In this document: in pieces, positions 1 to 7,780 of the stretch | Layout of the letters: each line of letters begins with the position of its first letter | How positions within the stretch are numbered: position 1 is the stretch's first letter | NCBI RefSeq assembly: GCF_001425825.1 | Contig: NZ_LMDM01000049.1 | Span: 62,001 to 126,000 of the forward strand | DNA length: 64,000 nucleotides | Reading direction: 5' to 3' | From: Rhizobacter sp. Root1238 | GTDB taxonomy: Bacteria > Pseudomonadota > Gammaproteobacteria > Burkholderiales > Burkholderiaceae_C | Program-made: the position numbers and the translations under genes | Notes under the pieces: model-generated | What the model was told of the DNA's origin: nothing | Database searches by the model: none | Seen by the model: only the letters and a program-made list of their open reading frames with translations

Positions 1-543
1 AAGCCGCTGCACAAGGTGGCCGACTTCAAGGGCCTGAAGATGCGCATCCAGAGCTCGAAGGTGCTCGATGCCGAGATGCGCGCGCTCGGCGCGGTGCCGC
101 AGGTGATGGCCTTCAGCGAGCTGTACCAGGCGCTGCAGTCCGGCGTGGTCGACGGCTGCGAGGGCGTGCCGTCGAACTTCTACACGCAGAAGACCTACGA
201 GGTGCAGAAGCACACGACGATCTCGAACCACGGCCACCTGGCCTATGCGGTGATCGTCAACAAGAAGTTCTGGGACGGCCTGCCGGCCGACCTGCGCACC
301 CTCCTCGAAGGCGCGCTGAAGGAAGCGACCGCCTTCGCCAACGACATGGCGACCAAGGAGAACATCGACGACCTCGAGAAGATGCGCGCCAGCGGCAAGA
401 CCACGATCTACACGCCGACCGCGGCCGAGCTCGACGAGTGGAAGAAGGCGCTGATGCCGGTGCACAAGGAGATGGCGTCGCGCGTCGGCCAGTCGACGAT
501 CGACGCGGTGTACAAGGCCGCCGGCTTCGTCCCCGCGAAGTAG
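1..543 (+). CDS. dctP: TRAP transporter substrate-binding protein, DctP family (3' part)
   Basis: The reading frame is already open at base 1, so the N-terminus and signal peptide lie outside the window. The 180 residues seen form the C-terminal half of a periplasmic TRAP receptor. Typical features are LKGLKMRI-like text near the start, then SGVVDGCEGVPSNFYTQK, which resembles the ligand-pocket segment of C4-dicarboxylate and sugar-acid receptors. TRAP receptors bind organic acids in the periplasm and hand them to the membrane subunits. The stop is followed after 9 bases by dctQ, so the three genes look like one operon. The substrate cannot be read from the sequence. The converging sugar-acid enzymes at 2623-5818 make an aldonate or uronate plausible (inference). 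Confidence 0.88.
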   Translation, partial: KPLHKVADFKGLKMRIQSSKVLDAEMRALGAVPQVMAFSELYQALQSGVVDGCEGVPSNFYTQKTYEVQKHTTISNHGHLAYAVIVNKKFWDGLPADLRTLLEGALKEATAFANDMATKENIDDLEKMRASGKTTIYTPTAAELDEWKKALMPVHKEMASRVGQSTIDAVYKAAGFVPAK

Positions 544-552
544 GGCAGGGCC

Positions 553-1194
553 ATGGTCGCGCCGGTGCTGCGGTCCGTGAACCGCTTCCTCGACCACCTC
601 GAGGAATGGCTGATCGCTGCGCTGATGGGCGCGGCGACGCTGTTGATCTTCGTCGCCGTGGTGCACCGCTATGCGGCCGCCGCTCACTACCCGCCGCTGC
701 TGCAGCCGGTGCAGGACTTCCTGCTCGGGCTGAACCTGAGCTGGGCGCAGGAGCTGTGCATCTACATGTTCGTCTGGATGGCGAAGTTCGGCGCGGCCTA
801 CGGCGTGCGCCACGGCACGCACGTCGGTGTCGACACGCTGGTGCGCGCACTGCCGCCGCGGCAGGCGCGATGGCTGACGCTGGTCGGGCTGGCCGGTGGC
901 GTGGTCTTCACCGCGACGGTCGGCACGATGGGCGCGGTGTTCGTTTGGGACAACGGCTTCCACCACGCGCTGTTCAGCCTGTTCGGCTGGGATGTCGGCG
1001 ATGTGCCCGAGGGTCCGACCTCGCCCGACCTGGAAGTGCCGACCTGGATCCCGTACGCCTGCATCCCGCTGGCGTCGTACCTGATGTGCTTCCGCTTCCT
1101 GCAGGTGATGTGGACCTACTGGCGGCACGGCCAGCTGCCGCACCACGAGATCGCGCACGTGGACGGGTTGGACGAGGCGGAGGCCGCAACATGA
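553..1194 (+). CDS. dctQ: TRAP transporter small permease, DctQ family
   Basis: A 213-residue integral membrane protein, the small subunit of a TRAP symporter that pairs with DctM. Four hydrophobic stretches are visible, including LIAALMGAATLLIFVAVVHR near the N-terminus and an ELCIYMFVWMAKFGAAYGVR segment, which is the conserved DctQ core. It is somewhat longer than a minimal DctQ because of a loop around residues 135-160. The ATG at 553 follows a purine-rich AGGGCAGGG. Its stop overlaps the start of dctM by 4 bases (ATGA), which suggests translational coupling of the two membrane subunits. Confidence 0.9.
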   Translation: MVAPVLRSVNRFLDHLEEWLIAALMGAATLLIFVAVVHRYAAAAHYPPLLQPVQDFLLGLNLSWAQELCIYMFVWMAKFGAAYGVRHGTHVGVDTLVRALPPRQARWLTLVGLAGGVVFTATVGTMGAVFVWDNGFHHALFSLFGWDVGDVPEGPTSPDLEVPTWIPYACIPLASYLMCFRFLQVMWTYWRHGQLPHHEIAHVDGLDEAEAAT

Positions 1195-2513
1195 ATGCAT
1201 TGATCATCTTCGGCCTGCTGGTGCTGCTGATGCTGACCGGCATGCCGGTCTCCATCGCGCTCGGCCTCACGGTGCTGGGCTTCTTCTTCGGCATGACCAA
1301 CGAGCCGATCGCGTCGATCGGGCTCAAGCTGTTCTCCGGCCTCGAGAAGTTCGAGATCATGGCGATCCCGTTCTTCATCCTGGCCGGCAACTTCCTGACC
1401 AACGGGGGGGCGGCGCGGCGGATGATCCACTTCGCGTCGACGATGGTCGGGCACTTCTACGGCGGGCTCGGGCTCGCGGGCGTGCTGGCCTGTGCGCTGT
1501 TCGCGGCGATCTCGGGCTCGTCGGTGGCCACCGTGGTCGCGGTCGGCACCATCCTGCTGCCGGCGATGCAGAAGGCCGGCTACCCGAAGCGCTTCTCGGC
1601 CGGCGTCATCACCACCTCGGGCGCGTTGGGCATCCTGTTCCCGCCGTCGATCAACCTGGTGATCTTCTCGATCGCGACCAACGGCATGAACGCGACCGGG
1701 CCGGACGGCCAGCCGGTCGCCACCGCGTCGGTCGGCGACCTGTTCATCGCCGGCGTGCTGCCGGGGCTGCTGCTGTCGCTGCTGCTGGGCGTGACCACCT
1801 GGTACCGGGCGCGCAAGTACGACTACCCGCGGCTGCCGCGCGCCAGCTGGGGCGAGCGCTGGAAGGCCTTCCGCGAGGCGTTCTGGGGCATCGCGCTGAT
1901 CGTCATCGTGATCGGCGGCATCTACTCGGGCGTGTTCACGCCCACCGAGGCGGCGGCGATCGCGGCGGTGTACGCGTTCGTGATCTCGGTGTTCATCTAC
2001 AAGGACCTGAAGCTCGCCGACGTGCCGAAGGTGCTGCGCAATGCGGCGGCGATGAGCTCGATGCTGCTGTACATCATCACCAACGCGGTGCTGTTCTCGT
2101 TCCTGCTGACCTCGGAGCAGATCCCGCAGTCGATGGCGGCGTGGATGACCGGCCAGGGCTTCGGCGTGGTGGTGTTCCTGCTGCTGGTCAACATCATCCT
2201 GCTGGTGGCCGGCAACTTCATGGACCCGTCGGCGATCGTGCTGATCATGGCGCCGATCCTGTACCCGGTGGCCTGCAAGCTGGGCGTGAACCCAATCCAC
2301 CTGGGCATCCTGATGGCGGTGAACATGGAGGTCGGCATGTGCCACCCGCCGGTCGGGCTGAACCTGTACGTCGCGTCGGGCATCAGCAAGATGGGCATCA
2401 CCGAGCTGACGGTCGCGGTGTGGCCGTGGCTGCTGACGATGATCGGGTTCCTGGTGCTGGTGACCTACTGGCCGGCCTTGTCGCTGACGCTGCCGCGCCT
2501 GCTGGGGCATTGA
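1191..2513 (+). CDS. dctM: TRAP transporter large permease, DctM family
   Basis: A 440-residue protein of normal DctM length with about twelve hydrophobic segments. It forms the transport channel of the Na+-coupled TRAP system. Recognisable features are LTGMPVSIALGL at the start, PFFILAGNFLTNGGAARR, the SGSSVATVVAVGTILLPAM motif, GILFPPSINLVIF, and VGMCHPPVGLNLYVASGIS near the end. The ATG at 1191 sits inside the end of dctQ. An open frame runs in from upstream through dctQ, but only the part from 1191 has membrane-protein composition. The gene ends just before intergenic repeat copy A and faces the sugar-acid operon on the other strand. Confidence 0.93.
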   Translation: MNALIIFGLLVLLMLTGMPVSIALGLTVLGFFFGMTNEPIASIGLKLFSGLEKFEIMAIPFFILAGNFLTNGGAARRMIHFASTMVGHFYGGLGLAGVLACALFAAISGSSVATVVAVGTILLPAMQKAGYPKRFSAGVITTSGALGILFPPSINLVIFSIATNGMNATGPDGQPVATASVGDLFIAGVLPGLLLSLLLGVTTWYRARKYDYPRLPRASWGERWKAFREAFWGIALIVIVIGGIYSGVFTPTEAAAIAAVYAFVISVFIYKDLKLADVPKVLRNAAAMSSMLLYIITNAVLFSFLLTSEQIPQSMAAWMTGQGFGVVVFLLLVNIILLVAGNFMDPSAIVLIMAPILYPVACKLGVNPIHLGILMAVNMEVGMCHPPVGLNLYVASGISKMGITELTVAVWPWLLTMIGFLVLVTYWPALSLTLPRLLGH

Positions 2514-2514
2514 G

Positions 2515-2620
2515 CGGGCCGAGCGCCGGGCCGCCCCAAGCCTGTCCTGAGCTTGTCGAAGGGCCGGCCCGCGTCCCCTCGGGGGGGCCGCCCGGTGTAC
2601 CCACCGGGCGAGGGGCTCCA
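2515..2620. repeat. Intergenic repeat, copy A, with hairpin and nested 23-bp insertion
   Basis: This 106-bp stretch between the convergent ends of dctM and the UxaA-like gene is repeated at 17590-17672. Both begin CGGGCCGAGCGCCGGGCCGC and end GAGGGGCTCCA. Near the end is a hairpin, GCCCGGTG/CACCGGGC around a TACC loop (2590-2609). In the other copy the stem is GTTCGGTG/CACCGAAC, so two C-G pairs have changed to T-A together. Copy A also carries an extra 23 bases (2541-2563), starting CCTGTCCTGAGCTTGTCGAA, which copy B lacks. I recall that 22-mer-like sequence as a widespread bacterial intergenic repeat. It may act here as a bidirectional terminator. Confidence 0.8.
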
Positions 2621-2622
2621 TG

Positions 2623-4137
2623 TCACATGACGGCCCCGAACTGCCACGGTACGAACTCGTTCTGGCCGTAGCCGTGGCGTTCGCTCTTCGTCAGTTCGCC
2701 GGACGCGGTGGCCAGCATCTGCGCAAAGATCTGCTCGCCGAGCGCGGCAACCGATGCGCTGCCGTCGACGATGCTGCCGCAGTTGATGTCGATGTCGTCC
2801 TGCTGGCGCAGCCACAGCGCGGTGTTGGTCGACAGCTTCAGCGACGGTGACGGCGCGCAGCCGTAGGCCGAGCCGCGGCCGGTCGTGAAGCAGATCAGGT
2901 TGGCGCCGCCGGCCACCTGGCCGGTCGCGCTGACCGGGTCGTAGCCCGGCGTGTCCATGAAGACCAGGCCGTGCGCCGTGACCGGCTCGGCGTACTCGAA
3001 CACGTCGACCAGGTTGGTGGTGCCGCTCTTCGCGATCGCGCCCAGCGATTTCTCGAGGATGGTCGTCAGTCCGCCGGCCTTGTTGCCGGCCGACGGGTTG
3101 TTGTCCATCTCGGCATGGTTGCGCGCGCAATGGTCTTCCCACCAGCGCAGCCGCGCAAGCAGCTTGTCGGCGACCGCGGGCGACACCGCGCGCCGCGTCA
3201 GCAGGTGTTCGCCGCCGTAGATCTCGGGCGTCTCCGACAGGATCGCGGTGCCGCCATGGCGCACCAGCAGGTCGACCGCCGCGCCGAGCGCCGGGTTTGC
3301 GCTGATGCCGGAGTAGCCGTCGGAGCCGCCGCACTGCAGGCCGACGCACAGGTGGCTGGCGCTGACCGGCTCGCGGCGCGTGCGGTTCGCGTCGGGCAGC
3401 ATCTCGCTCACGAGCGCGATGCCGCGCGCCACTGCTTTCGCGGTGCCGCCGGCATCCTGGATGTTGTAGCTGTGCAGGCGGGGGCCATCGGCGAGCCCGA
3501 TGCCGGCGATCTGGTTGGTCTCGCAGCCGAGGCCGACCACCAGCAGCGCCGCGAAGTTCGGGTGCCGCGCATACCCGGCCAGCGTCCGGCGCAGCACCTG
3601 CAGCGGCTCGCCCTCGCTATCGGTCGCGCAGCCGGCACCGTGCGTCAGCGCGACCACGCCGTCGACGTTCGGAAACGCGGCCAGCGCCTCGGGGTGGATG
3701 TCGCGCCGGAAGTGGTCGGCGATTGCGCGGGCGACGGTGGCCGAGCAGTTCACCGAGGTCAGGATGCCGACGTAGTTGCGCGTCGCGACGCGACCGTCGG
3801 CGCGCACGATGCCCTGGAACGTGGCCGGGGTCTCGACGAAGGCCGTCGGGTGCGCGTCGACGCCGATCGAGGGGTCGCGCTCGAAGCTCGAGAACTCCAG
3901 GTTGTGCGTGTGCACATGCTGGCCGGCCGCGATCGGCTGGCGCGCGATGCCGATCACCTGGTTGTAGCGACGCACCGGCGAGCCGGCGGCGATGTCGCGC
4001 ACCGCGAGCTTGTGGCCCGGGGGAATCAGGCCGCTGACGGTCACGTCCTCGGCCTCGATGCGCGTGCCCGACACCAGCTGGCGCCGCGCGATGACGACGT
4101 CGTCGGCGGGATGAATGCGGAGGGTGGGCGCGTTCAT
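2623..4137 (-). CDS. UxaA-family altronate/galactarate-type dehydratase
   Basis: 504 residues with the full UxaA/GarD layout: an N-terminal SAF domain (about residues 1-80), then the hydrolyase domain. Motifs include GAGCATDSEG and, near residue 270, GLQCGGSDGYSGISANPALG, the family signature. Family members remove water from aldonates such as altronate or galactarate to give 2-keto-3-deoxy acids and usually need iron. The start is MNAPTLRIHP at 4137; the open frame extends further but lacks family similarity. It is the last gene of a minus-strand operon after an SDR dehydrogenase and an FAH hydrolase. In known fucose and rhamnose routes that dehydration is done by an enolase-superfamily enzyme, so UxaA here looks like a substitute (inference). 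The exact substrate is unknown. Confidence 0.85.
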   Translation of the reverse strand: MNAPTLRIHPADDVVIARRQLVSGTRIEAEDVTVSGLIPPGHKLAVRDIAAGSPVRRYNQVIGIARQPIAAGQHVHTHNLEFSSFERDPSIGVDAHPTAFVETPATFQGIVRADGRVATRNYVGILTSVNCSATVARAIADHFRRDIHPEALAAFPNVDGVVALTHGAGCATDSEGEPLQVLRRTLAGYARHPNFAALLVVGLGCETNQIAGIGLADGPRLHSYNIQDAGGTAKAVARGIALVSEMLPDANRTRREPVSASHLCVGLQCGGSDGYSGISANPALGAAVDLLVRHGGTAILSETPEIYGGEHLLTRRAVSPAVADKLLARLRWWEDHCARNHAEMDNNPSAGNKAGGLTTILEKSLGAIAKSGTTNLVDVFEYAEPVTAHGLVFMDTPGYDPVSATGQVAGGANLICFTTGRGSAYGCAPSPSLKLSTNTALWLRQQDDIDINCGSIVDGSASVAALGEQIFAQMLATASGELTKSERHGYGQNEFVPWQFGAVM

Positions 4138-4172
4138 GGTCGTAGCCTGGATGCCAATCCGGGATGCGGGAC

Positions 4173-5036
4173 TCAGCCGTCGATGAGCTCCGGGTTCCAG
4201 GCATGCACCGTCTGCTGCTGTTCGCCCAGGCCCTGGATGCCGAGGCGCATCTTGTCGCCCGCCTTCAGGAACAGCTGCGGCTTCTGCCCCATGCCGACGC
4301 CCGGCGGCGTGCCGGTGCTGATCAGGTCGCCCGGGTGCAGCGTCATGAAGCGGCTGACGTAGCTGACCAGGTGCGCCACGTTGAACACCATCGTCTTCGT
4401 GCTGCCGTTCTGGAAGCGCTTGCCGTTGACCTCCAGCCACATCGACAGGTTCTGCGGATCGGGCACCTCGTCTTTCGTGACCAGCCACGGGCCGACCGGG
4501 CCGAAGGTGTCGCAGCCCTTGCCCTTGTCCCAGGTGCCGCCGCGCTCCAGCTGGTACTCGCGCTCCGACAGGTCGTTGACGACGCAGAAGCCGGCCACGT
4601 GGTCCAGCGCATCGGCTTCGGACACATAGCGCGCCGTGCTGCCGATCACGACCCCGAGCTCGACCTCCCAGTCGCTCTTCAGCGAATTCTTCGGCAGCAC
4701 CACCGCGTCGTTGCAGCCGATCACCGCGCTGATCGCCTTCATGAAGATCACCGGCTCGGCCGGCACCGGCTGGCCGGATTCGGCCGCGTGGTCGGCGTAG
4801 TTCAGGCCGATGCAGATGAACTTGCCGAGGCCCGACCAGGGCGGCGCGATGCGCCCCGGCTGCGCGACCAGCGGCAGCGTCGACGGGTTCAGCTCGTGCA
4901 GGCGCTTCAGCCCGTGCGGCGACAGCGTCGACGCGTTGATGTCGGCGAGCACGCCGGACAGGTCGCGCAGGTTGCCGTCAGCATCGACCAGCGCAGGTTG
5001 CTCGGAGCCCTTCGGGCCGTGGCGCATCAGTTTCAT
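4173..5036 (-). CDS. Fumarylacetoacetate hydrolase family protein (likely 2,4-diketo-3-deoxy-sugar-acid hydrolase)
   Basis: 287 residues, typical for the short FAH-family hydrolases. The C-terminal catalytic domain has GLNYADHAAESGQP, the metal-binding EVELGVVIG, a second acidic site near DYVAGFCVVNDLSERE-like text, and ISTGTPPGVGMG near the end. Relatives include ureidoglycolate lyase-like proteins and L-2,4-diketo-3-deoxyfuconate or -rhamnonate hydrolase, which cleave a diketo acid into pyruvate and a hydroxy acid. MKLMRHG at 5036 is preceded by AAAGAGAAG. The SDR gene ends 11 bases upstream and the UxaA gene starts 35 bases downstream, so all three should be co-transcribed. The dehydratase-dehydrogenase-hydrolase set supports the diketo-acid reading. 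Confidence 0.87.
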   Translation of the reverse strand: MKLMRHGPKGSEQPALVDADGNLRDLSGVLADINASTLSPHGLKRLHELNPSTLPLVAQPGRIAPPWSGLGKFICIGLNYADHAAESGQPVPAEPVIFMKAISAVIGCNDAVVLPKNSLKSDWEVELGVVIGSTARYVSEADALDHVAGFCVVNDLSEREYQLERGGTWDKGKGCDTFGPVGPWLVTKDEVPDPQNLSMWLEVNGKRFQNGSTKTMVFNVAHLVSYVSRFMTLHPGDLISTGTPPGVGMGQKPQLFLKAGDKMRLGIQGLGEQQQTVHAWNPELIDG

Positions 5037-5047
5037 GGACTTCTCTT

Positions 5048-5818
5048 TCAGTTGGACCAACCACCATCGATGATCTGCGACGTCCCGGTGGTGAACCCCG
5101 ATTCGTCGGACGCAAGATACACCGCCAGCGCGGCGATCTCGGCGGTGCTGCCGACGCGGCCGATCGGCTGCCGGGCGACGAACGCCGCCTGGACCTGCGC
5201 CACCGTCTGCCCGCTGGCCGATGCCTGCGCCTCGATGCGCTGGCGCAACGACGGCGATTCGACCGTGCCCGGGCAGATCGCGTTGCAGCGGATCCCCTTC
5301 GCGACGAAGTCCGCCGCGACCGACTTGGTCAGGCCGATCACCGCCGCCTTCGTCGTGCCGTAGACGAAGCGGTTCGGCGCGCCCTTGATGCTGCCGGCCA
5401 CCGACGCGACGTTGATGATCGAGCCGCCTGCGCCGGCTGCCAGCATCGCCGGCAGCGCCGCGCGGATCGTGCGGTACATCGAGCGCACGTTGAGGTCGAA
5501 CGAGAAGTCCCAGGCCGCGTCGTCGCAGTCGAGGATGGTGCCGGCATGCACGAAGCCGGCGCCGTTGAACAGGATCTGCAGCGGCCCGAGCCCGGCCACC
5601 AGCGACTGCACCGCCGCGCCGTCGCGCACGTCGAGGTGCTGCGCGGTGATGCCCGGGATGCGCGACAGCTCGGCCAGCGCCGCGTCGTTGATGTCGGTCG
5701 CGATCACGCGCGCCCCTTCGCGCGCGAAGGCCTCGGCGGTGGCGCGCCCGATCCCCTGGCCGGCCGCGGTGACGAGGGCGGTCTTGCCGGCCAGCCGTGG
5801 GTTGGTCGAAAGAGTCAT
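5048..5818 (-). CDS. SDR family dehydrogenase (likely 2-keto-3-deoxy-sugar-acid dehydrogenase)
   Basis: 256 residues, a classical short-chain dehydrogenase. The NAD-binding motif TAAGQGIG is at about residues 17-24. The acidic residue after the second strand (ATDIND) suggests NAD+ rather than NADP+. The catalytic Ser and YGTTKAA (YxxxK) are both present, and GRVGSTAEIAALAVYLASDESGFTTGT-like C-terminal text matches 2-keto-3-deoxy-L-fuconate dehydrogenases. It would oxidise the dehydratase product to the 2,4-diketo acid cleaved by the FAH enzyme. It is the first gene of the operon. A GntR-like operator lies about 25 bases upstream of its ATG. Confidence 0.87.
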   Translation of the reverse strand: MTLSTNPRLAGKTALVTAAGQGIGRATAEAFAREGARVIATDINDAALAELSRIPGITAQHLDVRDGAAVQSLVAGLGPLQILFNGAGFVHAGTILDCDDAAWDFSFDLNVRSMYRTIRAALPAMLAAGAGGSIINVASVAGSIKGAPNRFVYGTTKAAVIGLTKSVAADFVAKGIRCNAICPGTVESPSLRQRIEAQASASGQTVAQVQAAFVARQPIGRVGSTAEIAALAVYLASDESGFTTGTSQIIDGGWSN

Positions 5819-5843
5819 GGAGGTTTCCGGTGGGTCACAATGG

Positions 5844-5866
5844 ATTGGTCTGGTGGTCTGACCAAT
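5844..5866. promoter_or_regulatory. GntR/FadR-type operator
   Basis: ATTGGTC (5844-5850) and GACCAAT (5860-5866) form a perfect inverted repeat. A tighter perfect palindrome, TGGTCTGACCA, sits at 5854-5864. TGGT...ACCA symmetry is the hallmark of FadR-subfamily GntR regulators. The site is immediately upstream of the SDR gene, as expected for a sugar-acid repressor. It also matches the E. coli FadR core and lies about 150 bases before fadD, so control of fadD is a less likely alternative. No GntR gene is in the window. Confidence 0.65.
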
Positions 5867-6015
5867 TCGCCGAAAGCGTACGGGAAGCCTCCAGGAGCGT
5901 CAATCGTGTCGCACCCCATGTCGATCCCAACTCCTGCCGCACTTCAGGTGAAACACCTTAGGGGGCGTGCGAAGGGCATGGGCCAGAATCGCCCGTTCGT
6001 TTCCGGAGACCCCAG

Positions 6016-7689
6016 ATGGATAAGACTTGGCTCAAGCAGTACCCCAGCGGGGTGCCGGAGCAGATCGATGTCGAGCAGTACACGTCGCTCACCGCGTTGA
6101 TCGACGAAAGCCTGAAGAAGTACGCCGACCTGCCCGCCTACAAGTTCATGGGCAAGGTCTTCACGTTCCGCCAGGTCGACGACGCCTCGCGCGCGTTCGC
6201 CGCCTACCTGCAGTCGCTCGGCCTCGAGAAGGGCGACCGCGTCGCGATCATGATGCCCAACGTGCCGCAGTACCCGATCGCGGTCGCCGGCATCCTGCGT
6301 GCCGGCATGGTGGTGGTCAACGTCAATCCGCTGTACACGCCGCGCGAGCTGGAGCACCAGCTGAAGGACTCCGGCTCGAAGGCGATCCTGATCATCGAGA
6401 ACTTCGCCGCGACGCTGCAGGCCTGCCTGGCCGCGGTGCCGACGAAGAAGATCATCCTCGCGACGATGGGCGACATGCTCGGCTTCCCGAAGGGGCTGAT
6501 CGTCAACTACGTCGTGCGCAACGTGAAGAAGCTGGTGCCGGCCTTCGAGCTGCCCGGCGTGGTGCCGTACAACGATGCGATCGCCAGCGGCAAGCGCGCG
6601 ACGCTGAAGCCGGCCACGCTGAAGCTCGACGACATCGCGGTGCTGCAGTACACCGGCGGCACCACCGGCGTCAGCAAGGGCGCGGTGCTGCTGCACCGCA
6701 ACCTGGTCGCCAACACGCTGCAAGCCGAGGCCTGGTACCAGCCGGCGATGCGCAAGGTGCCGAGCGGCACGCAGATCATGTCGGTGTGCGCGCTGCCGCT
6801 GTACCACATCTTTGGCTTCACCTCGAACATGATGCTGTCGATGCGCACCGGCGGCTGCAACCTGCTGATCCCGAACCCGCGCGACATCCCGGGGGTGTTC
6901 AAGGAGCTGGCGAAGCAGCCGTTCCACAGCCTGCCGGCCGTCAACACGCTGTTCAACGCGATGGCCAACCACGCGCTGTTCAACACCGTCGACTGGAGCC
7001 ACCTGAAGATCTCGGTCGGCGGTGGCATGGCGGTGCAGCAGGCCACGGCCAAGCTGTGGCTCGAGAAGACCGGCTGCCCGATCTGCGAAGGCTACGGCCT
7101 GTCGGAGACCTCGCCGTCGGCCACCTGCAACCCGACCGACAGCACGGCCTACACCGGCACCATCGGGCTGCCGCTGCCGTCGACCGAGCTCGCGCTGCTC
7201 GACGACGACGGCCGCGAGGTGCCGCTGGGCACGCCGGGCGAGATCGCGATCCGCGGCCCGCAGGTGATGGCCGGCTACTGGCAGCGCCCCGACGAGACCG
7301 CGAAGGTGATGACGGCCGACGGCTTCTTCCGCACCGGCGACATCGGCACGGTGGACGGCAACGGCTACTTCAAGATCGTCGACCGCAAGAAGGACATGAT
7401 CCTGGTCAGCGGCTTCAACGTCTACCCGAACGAGGTCGAGGACGTGGTCACGCAGATGCCGGGCGTGCTCGAATGCGCCGCGATCGGCGTGCCCGACGCG
7501 AAGGCCGGCGAGGCGGTGAAGCTGGTGATCGTGCGCAAGAACCCGGCGCTGACCGAGGCCGAGGTGCGGGCGTACTGCGAGGCCAACATGACCGGCTACA
7601 AGCGGCCGAAGGTGGTGGAGTTCCGCACCGAGTTGCCGAAGAGCCCGGTCGGCAAGATCCTGCGGCGCGAACTGCGCGACAAGACCTGA
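6016..7689 (+). CDS. fadD: Long-chain fatty acid--CoA ligase
   Basis: 557 residues, the normal length of bacterial FadD. It activates fatty acids to acyl-CoA with ATP for beta-oxidation or lipid synthesis, usually at the inner face of the cytoplasmic membrane. The adenylate-forming P-loop YTGGTTGVSKGA is near residue 215, EGYGLSETSP near 360, the motif DGFFRTGDIG near 435, and the C-terminal lysine region KSPVGKILRRELRD is complete. The ATG at 6016 is preceded by GGAGA. It stands alone on the plus strand, divergent from the sugar-acid operon across about 200 bases that hold the GntR-like site and a small AGGTGAAACACCT palindrome (5946-5958). Confidence 0.95.
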   Translation: MDKTWLKQYPSGVPEQIDVEQYTSLTALIDESLKKYADLPAYKFMGKVFTFRQVDDASRAFAAYLQSLGLEKGDRVAIMMPNVPQYPIAVAGILRAGMVVVNVNPLYTPRELEHQLKDSGSKAILIIENFAATLQACLAAVPTKKIILATMGDMLGFPKGLIVNYVVRNVKKLVPAFELPGVVPYNDAIASGKRATLKPATLKLDDIAVLQYTGGTTGVSKGAVLLHRNLVANTLQAEAWYQPAMRKVPSGTQIMSVCALPLYHIFGFTSNMMLSMRTGGCNLLIPNPRDIPGVFKELAKQPFHSLPAVNTLFNAMANHALFNTVDWSHLKISVGGGMAVQQATAKLWLEKTGCPICEGYGLSETSPSATCNPTDSTAYTGTIGLPLPSTELALLDDDGREVPLGTPGEIAIRGPQVMAGYWQRPDETAKVMTADGFFRTGDIGTVDGNGYFKIVDRKKDMILVSGFNVYPNEVEDVVTQMPGVLECAAIGVPDAKAGEAVKLVIVRKNPALTEAEVRAYCEANMTGYKRPKVVEFRTELPKSPVGKILRRELRDKT

Positions 7690-7740
7690 CGATGCGCTGG
7701 GCGAGCGCCCCGCAGACGGCGCATGCTGATAAATTCGGGC

Positions 7741-7758
7741 CGCGGCAGGCCTGCCGCG
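7741..7758. promoter_or_regulatory. 18-bp perfect palindrome upstream of an unassigned gene
   Basis: CGCGGCAGG followed directly by CCTGCCGCG is a perfect 18-bp palindrome. A TGCTGATAAA stretch at about 7724-7733, resembling an extended -10 element, lies just before it, so the palindrome would cover the transcription start of the gene at 7781. It could be an operator or the stem of a short hairpin. No regulator can be assigned. Confidence 0.4.
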
Positions 7759-7780
7759 CCGCGCCCTTGGGAGAGCCCTG

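Noticed and set aside
438-1190. N-terminal extension of dctM through dctQ
   Set aside because: Low-complexity Arg/Ala text in the wrong frame of dctQ; the ATG at 1191 with the 4-bp overlap is the natural start.
5946-5958. AGGTGAAACACCT palindrome before fadD
   Set aside because: Symmetric but short, and no known fatty-acid regulator site matches it well; not listed as a separate feature.
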